DNA of 64,000 bases, from assembly GCA_016125275.1 (NCBI GenBank), contig WGMB01000001.1, forward strand, positions 248,001 to 312,000. Reading direction: 5' to 3'. Below the pieces are notes generated by a model. That model was not told where the DNA came from and ran no database searches. It saw only the letters and a program-made list of their open reading frames with translations. Below are positions 35,154-44,081 of this stretch, in pieces (position 1 is the first letter of the stretch; every line of letters begins with the position of its first letter). The translations under genes and the position numbers were made by a program. The DNA comes from Acidobacteriota bacterium (GTDB lineage: Bacteria > Acidobacteriota > Terriglobia > Bryobacterales > UBA6623).

Positions 35154-36509
35154 CTACTCCCACAGCACCGTGCGATACGCCGGCGGCGCTTGCTCGGAGG
35201 TCGGCTTGTTGACGACCTGCACGTCCGCGGTTCCGGAGATGTTGAGGGTGTTGACGACGACGACCGTCCACTGGATGGAGGTCTCCGGGTTGCCGGCGAA
35301 GTCGAGGTGCTGGGAGGGCATGTAGATGGCTCCCTCGAAGAAGGAGTCCTCATTGCCCCGCGCGATGTTGTTGCCCGGGCTGCGATCGGGGGCGTTGCGG
35401 TTCACGAAGAACAGCACGCCCTTGTAGGGGCCGGAGGTCGGCGCGCTGAGTTGCACGGTGGCGTTGCCGCCGACGTCGATGAACTGCTTGCCGTCCGCGT
35501 TGATGCTGTAGAAGAAGACCTCGTTGCCGGTCACGGTTCCGCCGGTGATCTTCATGCCCTGCTCCAGCACATAGATCCCCGGCTCGAAGATGGCCGCGCC
35601 GTTCTGGATCTTGATTTCGCTGTCGTAGTAGCCGGGCCAGTAGTGCGTGACCTGCTCGGAGCCGCCGTTGCCGCCCCCGCCGTTCCCGTTCCCGTTCCCA
35701 TTGCCATTCCCGTTGCCGCCCTGGGCTTGGAAAGCGTAGGAGCCCGCGAAGGCGCTGGTCGTCGCCGCCGCGCTCGTGTAGCCGCCGGCCATGGCGGAGT
35801 AGTCGGGCACGGGCAGGGTTGCCAGAGGGTCCACCATCGGCGGGACGGAGATTTGCGGCGTGGGGTTGATACAGGTTCCGCTGAAGTTGCCGGATACGCC
35901 GACCCAGGTGACGTTGATGCAGCCGGAGCCGACCTGTCGCAGGGCCGTGCTCGAGTTGGAGTTGATCATCACGCCGCAGTTGGCGGTCAGGCGCGGCGTG
36001 CCGTTGTGCTTGTAGGCGTCCGCGTCGTCGGGATCCAAGACGATGATGCAGGGGTCTCCGGTGGGCTTGAGGCCCGCCACGGACCGAGCCCGCACGGTGG
36101 AAGCGCGCGGACCGAACATCCGCATGAACGTGGTGGGCACGCTCTTCTCCACGACGACTTCGACGAAGTTGTTGTCGCCGGCGTGCTCGCCGGTGTCCGG
36201 CGGGAAGTAGACGGTGATCTCGGAGTTGGTCTCGTCGAAGCCGTGGAGGGATGCGTCGTAGTCGGCGGCGGGTTTGATGTTGGCGTCGTAGTCGTTGTTG
36301 CCCCGGCGCAGCTCCTGGACGGCGCCGATCGCCCCGGCGTCGGCCGCCGCCTGGGCGCGGCGACGTTCGAAGAGCAACCGCGAGCCGTCGAAGACCAGCC
36401 CCAGGATGCCTGCCAGGACGGCGAACAAGATGACGAAGAGCAGCAGCGCTTGGCCTCGGCGGGCCGAAGCGCAACGAGGCTCGCAGCGCCTCGAGTTTCG
36501 GGGGTCCAT
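35154..36509 (-). CDS. TadG-like membrane-anchored envelope protein with Gly-Asn repeat
   Basis: A 451-residue protein. The N-terminus (GQALLLFVILFAVLAGILGLVFDGSRLLFERRRAQAAADAGAIGAV, read piecewise) is the TadG-type anchor and leader. The middle carries cysteines and a run of Gly-Asn dipeptides. The C-terminal domain begins VTHYWPGYYDSEIKI and includes IFEPGIYVLEQGMKITGGTV and FFEGAIYMPSQHLDF. The latter has the alternating pattern of a beta-helix and resembles the paralogue at 31847-32977. The start at 36509 is the first ATG before the basic N-terminus. A shared sequence box lies upstream (36605-36630). Confidence 0.75.
   Translation of the reverse strand: MDPRNSRRCEPRCASARRGQALLLFVILFAVLAGILGLVFDGSRLLFERRRAQAAADAGAIGAVQELRRGNNDYDANIKPAADYDASLHGFDETNSEITVYFPPDTGEHAGDNNFVEVVVEKSVPTTFMRMFGPRASTVRARSVAGLKPTGDPCIIVLDPDDADAYKHNGTPRLTANCGVMINSNSSTALRQVGSGCINVTWVGVSGNFSGTCINPTPQISVPPMVDPLATLPVPDYSAMAGGYTSAAATTSAFAGSYAFQAQGGNGNGNGNGNGNGGGGNGGSEQVTHYWPGYYDSEIKIQNGAAIFEPGIYVLEQGMKITGGTVTGNEVFFYSINADGKQFIDVGGNATVQLSAPTSGPYKGVLFFVNRNAPDRSPGNNIARGNEDSFFEGAIYMPSQHLDFAGNPETSIQWTVVVVNTLNISGTADVQVVNKPTSEQAPPAYRTVLWE
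35682..35717. repeat. Six tandem 6-bp units encoding a Gly-Asn repeat
   Basis: On the plus strand six consecutive hexamers of the form RTTSCC (GTTCCC three times, ATTGCC, ATTCCC, GTTGCC) lie inside the TadG-like gene, encoding (Gly-Asn)6 on the minus strand. Units are multiples of three, so length changes would lengthen or shorten the linker without shifting frame. Confidence 0.85.
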
Positions 36510-36604
36510 ACTTGCTCCCACGGTTGTTGAACCGAGTATGGGCCTCCGGAGCCGGTTCACGACACGGTGGCTATGGATGGGTTCCCGTAGAAAGAGGCCT
36601 GATA

Positions 36605-36630
36605 GGAGTTCTAGTACTCTATCTAGGGTT
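36605..36630. promoter_or_regulatory. Box shared between the two Tad-gene upstream regions (copy 1)
   Basis: The segment GGAGTTCTAG with CTAGGGTT at its other end lies in the 139-base gap before the TadG-like gene at 36509. A similar arrangement (GGAGTTCCTAG with CCTAGGGTT, total span 29 instead of 26) is at 38389-38417, upstream of the vWA gene. A regulator site is possible, and so is a shared 3'-end feature of the preceding genes. Confidence 0.3.
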
Positions 36631-36648
36631 TTCACTAGGCGGCGGGCG

Positions 36649-38244
36649 TCAACGTGTAAGGCGGATGACGTTGCTGCGGACGCGGTCGAAGGCCGCTGCC
36701 AGCTCATCGACCGTGGGCGCGAAGATGTACTCGCCTTCGGGACGGGCGACCGGATCGAAGACCGGGGAGGCGTCGTCGTTGGACAGGCGCAGCAGGAACT
36801 CCTCATTGGCGGTGAGCCCGGCCACGCCGAGCCCCAGGGCATAGATCGTGATGGAGCCCAGGGATTCGTCGGCGCCGGCCTGCTCGGCGACGGCGTCGGC
36901 CACGTTGCGGGCCGACTGCTGCCACTTCTGGCCGCGGTAGTTCGAGTAGGAGCCGGAAGTGGAGAACAGCTTCGAGTCGCAGGGGTCATATCCGCCGTAG
37001 GGGCCAGGCACGATGTCGAAGGTCTTGGAGTAGCTGGTCCCGTCGCAGTTGGCGCAGCCGTGGCTGGAGTCGTACTCAGCCTGCCACTCGCTCGGCAGGC
37101 AGTAGTTGTTGTTCAGCAGCGTCTCGACATTCTCGCCATAGGGGGTGTCGAGGTTGCTGCAACCGGAGACCGGATAGAAGTCGGCGCCCCAGTTGTAGGC
37201 GTGGTTGACCGGCGCCGGACCCGCGATGAACTTGTTGAAGCCGGCCATGTTGGTGGGGCCGCCGTAGGTCTGTATGACGGCTTCCTTGTAGTTGGAACTG
37301 CAGGTGGGGTTGCTGGACCTGCCGTCTCGCGGGCTTCCGGTGCGGTGGACGCGCCAGCGGGCCGGCAGGGCCGTCGGCTCGCCGTCCGTGAAGAACACGA
37401 TGACGTTGAACGAGTCCGCGTCGTTGATGCGTAGCAGCTCACCGTAGGCCAGCCATAGACCCAAGGCGGAGTTGGTGGCGCCGTTGGACTCCATTTTGGT
37501 GATTTCGTTGGCCGCGTAGTTGCCGTCCTTGAATCCGCTGCGTAGGGTGACGTCGACGTTGGCTCCGGTGCCGAAGGAGACCAGGCCTACGCGGTCGCCG
37601 TTGTTGTCAAAAAAGTCCAGGAAGGTGGTGGCGGCCTGCTGCACGTCGTCCCAGGCGCCGGCGGCGCCGAGCGAGCCGGAGCGGTCGAGCACGAGCATGA
37701 CGTTGGAGTCCTGGCGCGAGGCGATCGCCGAGGAACGCACCGTGAGCTGGCTGACGCCGAAGATCCGCGCGAAGAAGGTGGGAATGACGGCCTCGCCGGT
37801 GACTCGCAACTGGCGAATGCCGGGGTTGAGGTTGGGATCTTGGGCAAAGGGCGCGGGCGCGTCGGACGGGATCGTGAGCCCGAAGATCGTCGGCGGCTGC
37901 GAGAAGCCGACCTGCTTGGTCATCAGGTAGCCGCTGGGAAAGTTGGTGTTGAGCATCAAGTTGGCGATGCGCGTGATCGAGGAGCCCTGTTCTTCGAAGG
38001 TCGTCCCCGTTGCCAACCCACGCATGGCGGAAAGCGCGACAGAATCAATCGCTACCCCCAAGTAGTGTTTGACCGAGTAGGCGTAGACCAGATCCACGGC
38101 CAGAGCCGCCAGCGAGAACAGGAAGGTCGCCAGCAAGGCGATCAAGATCATCACCTGGCCTTGACGGCGCCCCCGAACCGGTCGGGTCGACCGCACCTCG
38201 GCCGTCTGCCCCGAAGACGAAGGGTTCCAGTTCCGTTGTTCCAT
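36649..38244 (-). CDS. TadG-like protein with von Willebrand factor A domain
   Basis: A 531-residue protein. The N-terminus has a basic stretch (RPVRGRRQGQ) followed by a membrane helix with the TadG pattern ILIALLATFLFSLAALAVDLVYAY. A vWA domain follows: MIDAS motif DRSGS near residue 190, a threonine in ATNSALG and an aspartate in FFTDGEPT. A cysteine-containing insertion follows, and the domain ends with AYDRVRSN-like helix near the C-terminus. vWA proteins bind partners through a metal ion, so an adhesin or assembly role is likely. The ATG at 38244 has GGGAGAG upstream and directly follows a hairpin. Confidence 0.85.
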   Translation of the reverse strand: MEQRNWNPSSSGQTAEVRSTRPVRGRRQGQVMILIALLATFLFSLAALAVDLVYAYSVKHYLGVAIDSVALSAMRGLATGTTFEEQGSSITRIANLMLNTNFPSGYLMTKQVGFSQPPTIFGLTIPSDAPAPFAQDPNLNPGIRQLRVTGEAVIPTFFARIFGVSQLTVRSSAIASRQDSNVMLVLDRSGSLGAAGAWDDVQQAATTFLDFFDNNGDRVGLVSFGTGANVDVTLRSGFKDGNYAANEITKMESNGATNSALGLWLAYGELLRINDADSFNVIVFFTDGEPTALPARWRVHRTGSPRDGRSSNPTCSSNYKEAVIQTYGGPTNMAGFNKFIAGPAPVNHAYNWGADFYPVSGCSNLDTPYGENVETLLNNNYCLPSEWQAEYDSSHGCANCDGTSYSKTFDIVPGPYGGYDPCDSKLFSTSGSYSNYRGQKWQQSARNVADAVAEQAGADESLGSITIYALGLGVAGLTANEEFLLRLSNDDASPVFDPVARPEGEYIFAPTVDELAAAFDRVRSNVIRLTR

Positions 38245-38259
38245 GATTGACTCTCCCCA

Positions 38260-38277
38260 GGGGACTGGGTTGTCCCC
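38260..38277. promoter_or_regulatory. 5'-leader hairpin of the vWA TadG gene
   Basis: GGGGAC and GTCCCC form a perfect six-base-pair stem with a six-base loop. It ends four bases before the Shine-Dalgarno (GGAGAG, minus strand of 38251-38256) of the gene starting at 38244. It could alter translation or mRNA stability. Confidence 0.4.
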
Positions 38278-38325
38278 ACCCTGAGGCAAGTATGCTGTCC
38301 AGGGGGAAGAGTGATCCATAAAGAT

Positions 38326-38334
38326 CCCCCCCCC
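38326..38334. repeat. Homopolymer of nine C (nine G on the coding strand)
   Basis: A run of nine cytosines lies 82-90 bases upstream of the vWA gene start codon. Such tracts are prone to slipped-strand length change and could vary promoter spacing. Confidence 0.6.
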
Positions 38335-38388
38335 ATTTTTAGAATGAGTCGGCCTCAGTTCGTACTGGTACTTTAAACCAGCGTTTTT

Positions 38389-38417
38389 GGAGTTCCTAGG
38401 GAATTCGGCCTAGGGTT
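38389..38417. promoter_or_regulatory. Box shared between the two Tad-gene upstream regions (copy 2)
   Basis: GGAGTTCCTAG, an ATTC spacer and CCTAGGGTT lie between the end of the sucrose synthase gene (38435) and the vWA gene start. The layout parallels that at 36605-36630. Adjacent, at 38365-38381, CTGGT and ACCAG form a five-base inverted repeat around ACTTTAA. Confidence 0.3.
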
Positions 38418-38434
38418 CGGGCTTGGATCGGCGC

Positions 38435-40813
38435 TCAACGGCCGACTGCGTCGGCCAGGGGCCGGAACTGCAACTTGTAGAACATCTCCAAATAACGGCG
38501 TGTTTCGGCCCGTTCCAAGTTCGTGACGTGCTTCCAGAAGCCGTAAATGCGCGAGAGAGTCATCATCCTTTCGGCATACAACTTCCAGGTGTAGCGAGCC
38601 AGCACGCGCTGTACGGCCCCGTCGGAGATCATGCGCCAGTAGTCGGGGTCTTGGGCGGCGCGTTCAAAGAAGTCAGCCATCAGCTCCGCGGCGGCATCCC
38701 CGTGATTGGGGTCGATGTGGAAGCCCGAGACGCCGTGTTGCACGATTTCCAGGGGGCCGCCGTAGCGGGTGGCGAACGTGGGCAGGCCGGAGCCCATGGC
38801 CTCAATGACGGTGAGCCCGAAGGCCTCAAAGAGGGCGGGTTGAACGAAGGCTCCGCCCCTGTCGGCGACGCGGCGGTAGAGCTCGCCGGAGACGATCTTG
38901 TCGAGCCGCGCGCCCACCCAGCGCACCTGCCCGTCGAGCCCGTAGTGATCGAACAGATGGTGCATGTGCTCGATCTGCTGGCGCTCCTCTTGGTCGCCGG
39001 AGTCCTCCACGTGGACGGAACCCGCGATGACGAGAAGGTTGGCGGCCTGGCGGAGGCGTTCGCTCTGGCCGTACCACTCGACCAGCCCGGCCAGGTTCTT
39101 GATGCGGTCGAGCCGCGCCATCGTAAACAGCAGAGGCTTGTCGGGCTCTTGGAGGCGTCCGCGGACGTCGTTGCGGTCGGCTCCGTCGATGAGTGTGTCG
39201 ATCTCCGGCCACAGGTCTTGCCGGCGACGCTCGGTCTGGCTGTAGGGAAAGTACACGTCGGCGTCGGCGCCCGGCGAGACGATGTTGAACTTGGGGTCGA
39301 AGACATCCACGCCGGCGACGACGCGGTAGAGATCGGGCATAGGGAAGGCCGAGTAGCTCTCGTACTGCCCGATGGTGTCCGAGGTGCCGGCGATCTCCTG
39401 ATAGGTGCTGGTGATGATGAAGTCGGCGGCGTTCATGGCGATGAGGTCTGCTGTGAACTGCGCCGAGAAGTGGTATTGGCCGTCGTTCTCGCGCCAGTAG
39501 AGGTCGGAGTAGAGGTACTTGGTCTTCTCCAGGGCGTGGGCGATGTTGCACTGCGTGACGCCGAGCTTTTGGGCCAGCAGGGTGGCGACGAGGTTGCCGT
39601 CGGAGTAGTTGCCCACGACCAAGTCGGGGCGCTCGCCGAGCTCGGCCAGCACCTCGCGCTCGACGTCCTCGGCAAAACGCTCCAGGTAGGGCCAGATCTC
39701 GAAGCGGGAGATCCAGTGGGGAACCACGGCGCCGTCTGGGTCGTGGAATGGGACACGGAGGATGGTGGCGCTCTCCGTCCCTTCGACCTGCTCCAGGCGC
39801 TGATCGCAGGTGGTTCCTTCGGCCTCCGGCAGCAGGCGCGTGACGATGAGGATGCGCGGCTCGATGTCGAGCCCTTGCTCGGCGACGCGCTGGCGCATCT
39901 CCTTTTCGAGCGCGCGGACCTGATCGAGGATGTAGACGACTTGGCCCCCGGTGTCGGGCCTGCCCAGCACGTCCCGCTGGCCAAAGTAGCCGTGGGGCGA
40001 GAGGATGACCATCGAGAAGATCATCGGGATGCGGGCGAGAAAGCGGTCGAGGATGGCGGGCTCGGGCGCTTCGAGGATGTCGGAGAGCAGATGCATCGTC
40101 TCGAGGGCTCGGCCGGCGGTTCCGCCCCAGCCGGGTTCGAAACCGAGGTCGGCCAAGGCCTTCTCGATGTCGGCCCAGGCGGTTGCGGCGGGCACGGACT
40201 CGAGCATCGACGAGGCGGAACGGAGAGCTTGGCGCAGAGAAGCCACGTCTTGGATCCGGCCGTTGAGCATGAGCTGCCGGCCGCCTTGGGTGTGGGCCCG
40301 GAGGAAGTCCAGCAGCGGGCGATCGCCCTTGCCGATTTCGTAGAAGAGTTGGCTTGAGAGCTTGCGGTTGAGGAACTCGACGCCGCGGCCGATCGAGCGG
40401 GTCTCCTGCAGCCGTGGAAAGCCGCGCTGGAAGGGAGCGATGTCGAACTCGAGAGCGCCGTTGCTGGGAACGCCCACCAGACGTTCCTTGAAGGCGAGGT
40501 ACTCGGAGACGGAGAGCTCGCGGGCTTCGAGGGTCTGAGTGTCGAGCGCGACGTGAGTCCAGCGCGCGACTTGGTAGCGCAGAGCCATGGCGAGCAGGCG
40601 GCCATCGTGAGCGGCCTCCTGCACGAAGAAGAAGAAGCGGCCGAGTTCGGCGTCGCGCAAACCGGACTCGGGCTGGCCGTCGGAGAAGGCTCGGAACTCA
40701 TCCCAAACTTCGGAGTGCAACAGGAAGGTGCGGCCGAGCGAGAGCAGCCGACCGCAGAAGGAAGCGACGGTTTCGCGGCGCTGGGAGATGGCGGAACGGA
40801 GGAGGTCGATCAT
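38435..40813 (-). CDS. susA: Sucrose synthase
   Basis: A 792-residue glycosyltransferase of family GT4 that reversibly converts sucrose and NDP to fructose and NDP-glucose. The sucrose-synthase-specific N-terminal half of about 270 residues is present, followed by [30 protein letters not shown] (read in parts), [58 protein letters not shown], and the GT4 nucleotide-binding [20 protein letters not shown] near residue 680. The length is that of bacterial/plant enzymes. It is the second gene of a two-gene operon; its ATG overlaps the sucrose-phosphate synthase stop (ATGA). Confidence 0.95.
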   Translation of the reverse strand: MIDLLRSAISQRRETVASFCGRLLSLGRTFLLHSEVWDEFRAFSDGQPESGLRDAELGRFFFFVQEAAHDGRLLAMALRYQVARWTHVALDTQTLEARELSVSEYLAFKERLVGVPSNGALEFDIAPFQRGFPRLQETRSIGRGVEFLNRKLSSQLFYEIGKGDRPLLDFLRAHTQGGRQLMLNGRIQDVASLRQALRSASSMLESVPAATAWADIEKALADLGFEPGWGGTAGRALETMHLLSDILEAPEPAILDRFLARIPMIFSMVILSPHGYFGQRDVLGRPDTGGQVVYILDQVRALEKEMRQRVAEQGLDIEPRILIVTRLLPEAEGTTCDQRLEQVEGTESATILRVPFHDPDGAVVPHWISRFEIWPYLERFAEDVEREVLAELGERPDLVVGNYSDGNLVATLLAQKLGVTQCNIAHALEKTKYLYSDLYWRENDGQYHFSAQFTADLIAMNAADFIITSTYQEIAGTSDTIGQYESYSAFPMPDLYRVVAGVDVFDPKFNIVSPGADADVYFPYSQTERRRQDLWPEIDTLIDGADRNDVRGRLQEPDKPLLFTMARLDRIKNLAGLVEWYGQSERLRQAANLLVIAGSVHVEDSGDQEERQQIEHMHHLFDHYGLDGQVRWVGARLDKIVSGELYRRVADRGGAFVQPALFEAFGLTVIEAMGSGLPTFATRYGGPLEIVQHGVSGFHIDPNHGDAAAELMADFFERAAQDPDYWRMISDGAVQRVLARYTWKLYAERMMTLSRIYGFWKHVTNLERAETRRYLEMFYKLQFRPLADAVGR

Positions 40814-42963
40814 GGGTCGTTCTGCTTCGACTGGGAGCGGATCTCGCCGAAGAAATCGTATTTCTCAACGCCTTCGAGGATGCCCCAGGCGTGTTGCTTG
40901 CTCGAAAAGAAGACGTCGTCGGCCGTACGGAGCTTCTCGAGCTCGGGGCTGTAGTTGGCGACGACGACGCCGAGGCTGTTGCCGGAGAGCATCTCCTCGT
41001 CGTTGCCGGAGTCGCCGGCGACCAGGACGCGGTCCATCGGCACGCCCCAGCGATGGGCCACGAAGCGGACGGCGAGGCCCTTGGAGGCGCGCACGGGCAG
41101 CAGGTCCAGGTACTGTCCGTGGGAGAAGATCGTCTTACCTCGCACGCCGGCCTTGCGCAGCATCTTCTCGATGTCCCGCAGGGCGGGGGCCTTGGCGGGG
41201 TCGATGAAGAAGCTGACCTTGTGGGGACGTTGGTCGATTTCGTCTTGCAACTCCAAGCCGGGCAGTCCGGCGAGCGTGCGGCGGATGAGGCCGGCGTCCC
41301 AGCGCCAGTGGATGTTGCGCAGCCACTCCTCGTCGGCGTGGAAGTCGGGGCTGTAGTGGATCTCACTGCCCACGGAGGTGATCCAGAAGTCCGGGCGCGG
41401 CGCGTCGTTTTCGTGCAGCACGTCGATGGCGCTCTGCAGGCGCCGGCCGGTAGCGACGGCGAAGGCCGCGCGGCCGCCGGCCTCGCGCAGCTTTTGGATC
41501 AGCGCGGCCAGGCCCTCGGCGTCGCCGAGAAGAGTGTTGTCGATGTCGGTGACCAGGATGCGGTCGACGGTGGGCAAGCGGGTTTTTGGCACGGGATTCT
41601 TGCGGCGCTGGGGGCGGCCCAGGATCTTGCGGACCTCGCGCAGGTAGTGGCGGGCGTGGCCGCGCCAGGTGTAGTGACGGTCGACCTCCCGCAGCCCGGA
41701 GCGGCTCCAGCGCCTCCAGCGGTTGCGGTCGGTGAGCATTTCGAGCAGGATCTCGGCCATTTTGGGCGCGTCGAACGGGTCGATCAGGATGCCGTTCTTG
41801 CATTGGCCGAGGATGTCGCGGGGGCCTCCGTCGTCGGTGGCGGCCAGAGGCAGGCCGCTGGCGGCGGCTTCCAGTAGGGTCAGACCGAAGGGCTCTGTCC
41901 AGGCCGGGTTGATGAAAACGCCGCCGGTCTTGGCGGCTAGGCGGTAGATGACGGGGGCCTCGTCGGGCTCGTGCTGCTTGGGGTAGGCGACCTTGCCGTA
42001 GAGGTTGTAGCGGTCGATGCGCAGCAGCATGTCGCGCAGGACGCCGCGGGGGCCTTCCTCCATCTGCGCAATGTCGTCGCGGTTGCCGGCGATGAGCACC
42101 AGGTTGGCGCGCTCCTGCAAGTCGCTCGACCCGCCGTAGGCGTCCAGTAGCGTGGCGAAGTTCTTACGTTCGTCCGGCCGGGCGATGGCCAGCACCCAGG
42201 GTCTCTCGGGCTTTTCGAGGAAGCGCGTGATGCGCCGCTCGATGGGCGCTCGAGGATCGAAGCGGCGTGGAGGACGGAAGCGCGTGAGGTCGACGCCGGG
42301 CGGGATGACGGCGGTGCGAGTCTTGCGGTAGTTGTCGTAGCGGGAGTACTGCTCGGTGGCCTCTTGCCGCGTGCTGGCGACGACGAGTGCGGCGTTGGAG
42401 AGCGCTCGTTCTTCGGCTTCAATGCGGCGGCCGATGGCGAAGCGGCTCTCGATCCGCTCGGGCTTCATGCCGCTGTCGATCAGGCGGCGGCGCTTGTCCT
42501 GGCCCAGCGAGTGGCCGGTGAAGACCAGCGGCGTACTCAGCAGCGACGCCAAGTCCGCGCCGACCAGGCCGGCGTCGGCGTAGTGGGCGTGCAGCAGGTC
42601 CGGCGTGCGCTCGACGGCGGAGAAGCGCTTGAGTGCGCCGTCGACGAAGCTGCTAAGGTGCGGCCACAGCAGCTCCTTGCGCAGGTACTTCGGCGGGCCG
42701 AACGGGATGCGGATGATGGAGGCGTTGTCGGCGAGGGGCTCTTCGCGCCGGGCGTAGTCGTCGGAGACGTCCTCGTCCTCGATGAGCCGCGTGAGCAGGT
42801 CGACCCGTCCGACCTCGGGCTCCTGGGCCAGCGCCCGCGCCAACTCCACGACGTACTTCGTCTGGCCGCCGGTGTCGGCGTCGCGGCCCAACTCCATGTT
42901 TTCGCCTCGAATGAGGCCGTGAATGCTGATGAGGACGATGTAGAGATCGGACGTTTCCCTCAC
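40810..42963 (-). CDS. Sucrose-phosphate synthase fused to a HAD phosphatase domain
   Basis: A protein of about 717 residues. The first 460 are a GT4 synthase with [34 protein letters not shown] read in parts, [32 protein letters not shown] and [21 protein letters not shown]; this domain makes sucrose-6-phosphate. The last 240 form a haloacid-dehalogenase domain with [11 protein letters not shown] (DxDxT) and [11 protein letters not shown], which would release sucrose. GTG at 42963 is chosen because GGGAGG lies seven bases before it; the TTG five codons upstream would overlap that site. Bidomain enzymes of this kind are known from cyanobacteria and other bacteria. Confidence 0.93.
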   Translation of the reverse strand: MRETSDLYIVLISIHGLIRGENMELGRDADTGGQTKYVVELARALAQEPEVGRVDLLTRLIEDEDVSDDYARREEPLADNASIIRIPFGPPKYLRKELLWPHLSSFVDGALKRFSAVERTPDLLHAHYADAGLVGADLASLLSTPLVFTGHSLGQDKRRRLIDSGMKPERIESRFAIGRRIEAEERALSNAALVVASTRQEATEQYSRYDNYRKTRTAVIPPGVDLTRFRPPRRFDPRAPIERRITRFLEKPERPWVLAIARPDERKNFATLLDAYGGSSDLQERANLVLIAGNRDDIAQMEEGPRGVLRDMLLRIDRYNLYGKVAYPKQHEPDEAPVIYRLAAKTGGVFINPAWTEPFGLTLLEAAASGLPLAATDDGGPRDILGQCKNGILIDPFDAPKMAEILLEMLTDRNRWRRWSRSGLREVDRHYTWRGHARHYLREVRKILGRPQRRKNPVPKTRLPTVDRILVTDIDNTLLGDAEGLAALIQKLREAGGRAAFAVATGRRLQSAIDVLHENDAPRPDFWITSVGSEIHYSPDFHADEEWLRNIHWRWDAGLIRRTLAGLPGLELQDEIDQRPHKVSFFIDPAKAPALRDIEKMLRKAGVRGKTIFSHGQYLDLLPVRASKGLAVRFVAHRWGVPMDRVLVAGDSGNDEEMLSGNSLGVVVANYSPELEKLRTADDVFFSSKQHAWGILEGVEKYDFFGEIRSQSKQNDP

Positions 42964-43092
42964 CGCGGCGCCTCCCAAGAAGGGAAAGGGGGCGCGGGTG
43001 GAGGGGCGAGAGTATCCATTCGTGCGATGAAAAGGTCCGGAGGGCGAGCGGGCGAAACGGCGTCGCCTCCTTCGATGCGGGGGCCAAAAGGC

Positions 43093-43128
43093 ACCCTCTC
43101 TTTAGGGTAGCAGACGGCTTTCTGCCGT
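43093..43128. promoter_or_regulatory. Two tandem small hairpins in the leader of the sucrose operon
   Basis: ACCCT(43093-43097)/AGGGT(43104-43108) and ACGGC(43114-43118)/GCCGT(43124-43128) each form five-base-pair stems with loops of five to six bases. They lie five bases apart, about 130 bases upstream of the sucrose-phosphate synthase start, and just after the end of the gene at 43218 in the minus direction. They may be leader elements or a weak terminator of the preceding gene. The rest of this 254-base gap shows nothing definite. Confidence 0.3.
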
Positions 43129-43217
43129 TCTGAGAGCCCGATGGGGGCGTGCCGCGACGCGATCACCACTGGAGGGATCGGCGGCCGGAGGGTCCCGTTA
43201 CGCGCGCGCTGAGCCCG

Positions 43218-44060
43218 TCAGTGCAACTCGGCGCGCATCTTCTCCAGCGCCCTTTGGGCTTCCAGGACGCGGTTGCGGCTGAGCTCGAGGGCTTGTTCGG
43301 CGCGCAGATGCATGGTGCGGTAGTCCTGCAATCCGCCGTCGGGCTCGGAGTCCAGGGCGGGGCCTTGGTTGCGGACCCTCATCTCGGCGGCGCGGTTGGA
43401 TTGGTGGACGGCCACCTCGGCGCGCTCGTACTGCTTGAGCGCTTCGGCCAGGGAGCGCTCGGCGTTGGACGCCGCTTCGAGCATGGCGCGCTGGGCGGCC
43501 TGCAGATCGCGGCGGACTGCGGCTGCTCTCTCCTCGGCGGAACGGGTGAGCTGGCGTTGGTTGTCAGCGTCTTGGCGCGCCTCACGCTCTTGCTGTTCCA
43601 GGGCCAGAATCCGGGCGGTGGCTTCCTCGACGGCTTTCTCGGCCAAGTCAGCGTCGGTCTCGGCCTGGGCTGCCCGGTCGAGCGCGGACTGGAGCTCCTG
43701 GATGGTCCGCGCGGCCTGTTCGTCGGAGCTGAGGGCCTGCTCCTTGAGGTTGGCGAGGAGCTCTTCGGCGCTGGCGTGGGCCTCGGCGGAGCGTTGGGCG
43801 CGCAGGCGCGCCTCTTCGATGCGGGATTCGGCCGCCTGGCGCTGCTGCTGGAGCTCAAGGGCCTGCTCGGCGACCCCTGCGAGTTGCCAGCGAAGGTTCG
43901 CGGCGGCGCCTTCCAGGGTCATCACACGCTCGCCGGACGCCGTCAAGGCCTGGCGGAGGCGCCAGTCGTCGAGGACGGCCGCTGCGGCAATCGCCGTCAG
44001 CCCCAGCGCCGCCCACATCCAGGGGCGCGCAGGCTTCCGCAACTTGACAGTTCCTGGCAC
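43218..44060 (-). CDS. Single-pass membrane protein with long coiled coil
   Basis: A 280-residue protein, GTG start. One membrane segment (about residues 13-31: PWMWAALGLTAIAAAAVL) near the N-terminus is followed by about 230 residues of charged, Ala/Glu/Gln/Arg-rich helix with heptad-like spacing, a long coiled coil. There is no recognisable enzymatic domain. It starts 21 bases after the HemQ stop, so the two are probably cotranscribed. A structural or scaffolding role is the most that can be said. Confidence 0.75.
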   Translation of the reverse strand: MPGTVKLRKPARPWMWAALGLTAIAAAAVLDDWRLRQALTASGERVMTLEGAAANLRWQLAGVAEQALELQQQRQAAESRIEEARLRAQRSAEAHASAEELLANLKEQALSSDEQAARTIQELQSALDRAAQAETDADLAEKAVEEATARILALEQQEREARQDADNQRQLTRSAEERAAAVRRDLQAAQRAMLEAASNAERSLAEALKQYERAEVAVHQSNRAAEMRVRNQGPALDSEPDGGLQDYRTMHLRAEQALELSRNRVLEAQRALEKMRAELH

Positions 44061-44081
44061 GAGGCCTTCGCGGTTTTCGGG

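Noticed and set aside
35664-35720. Repeat region considered as a CRISPR array
   Set aside because: Units are six bases, contiguous and in frame within a gene; there are no spacers.
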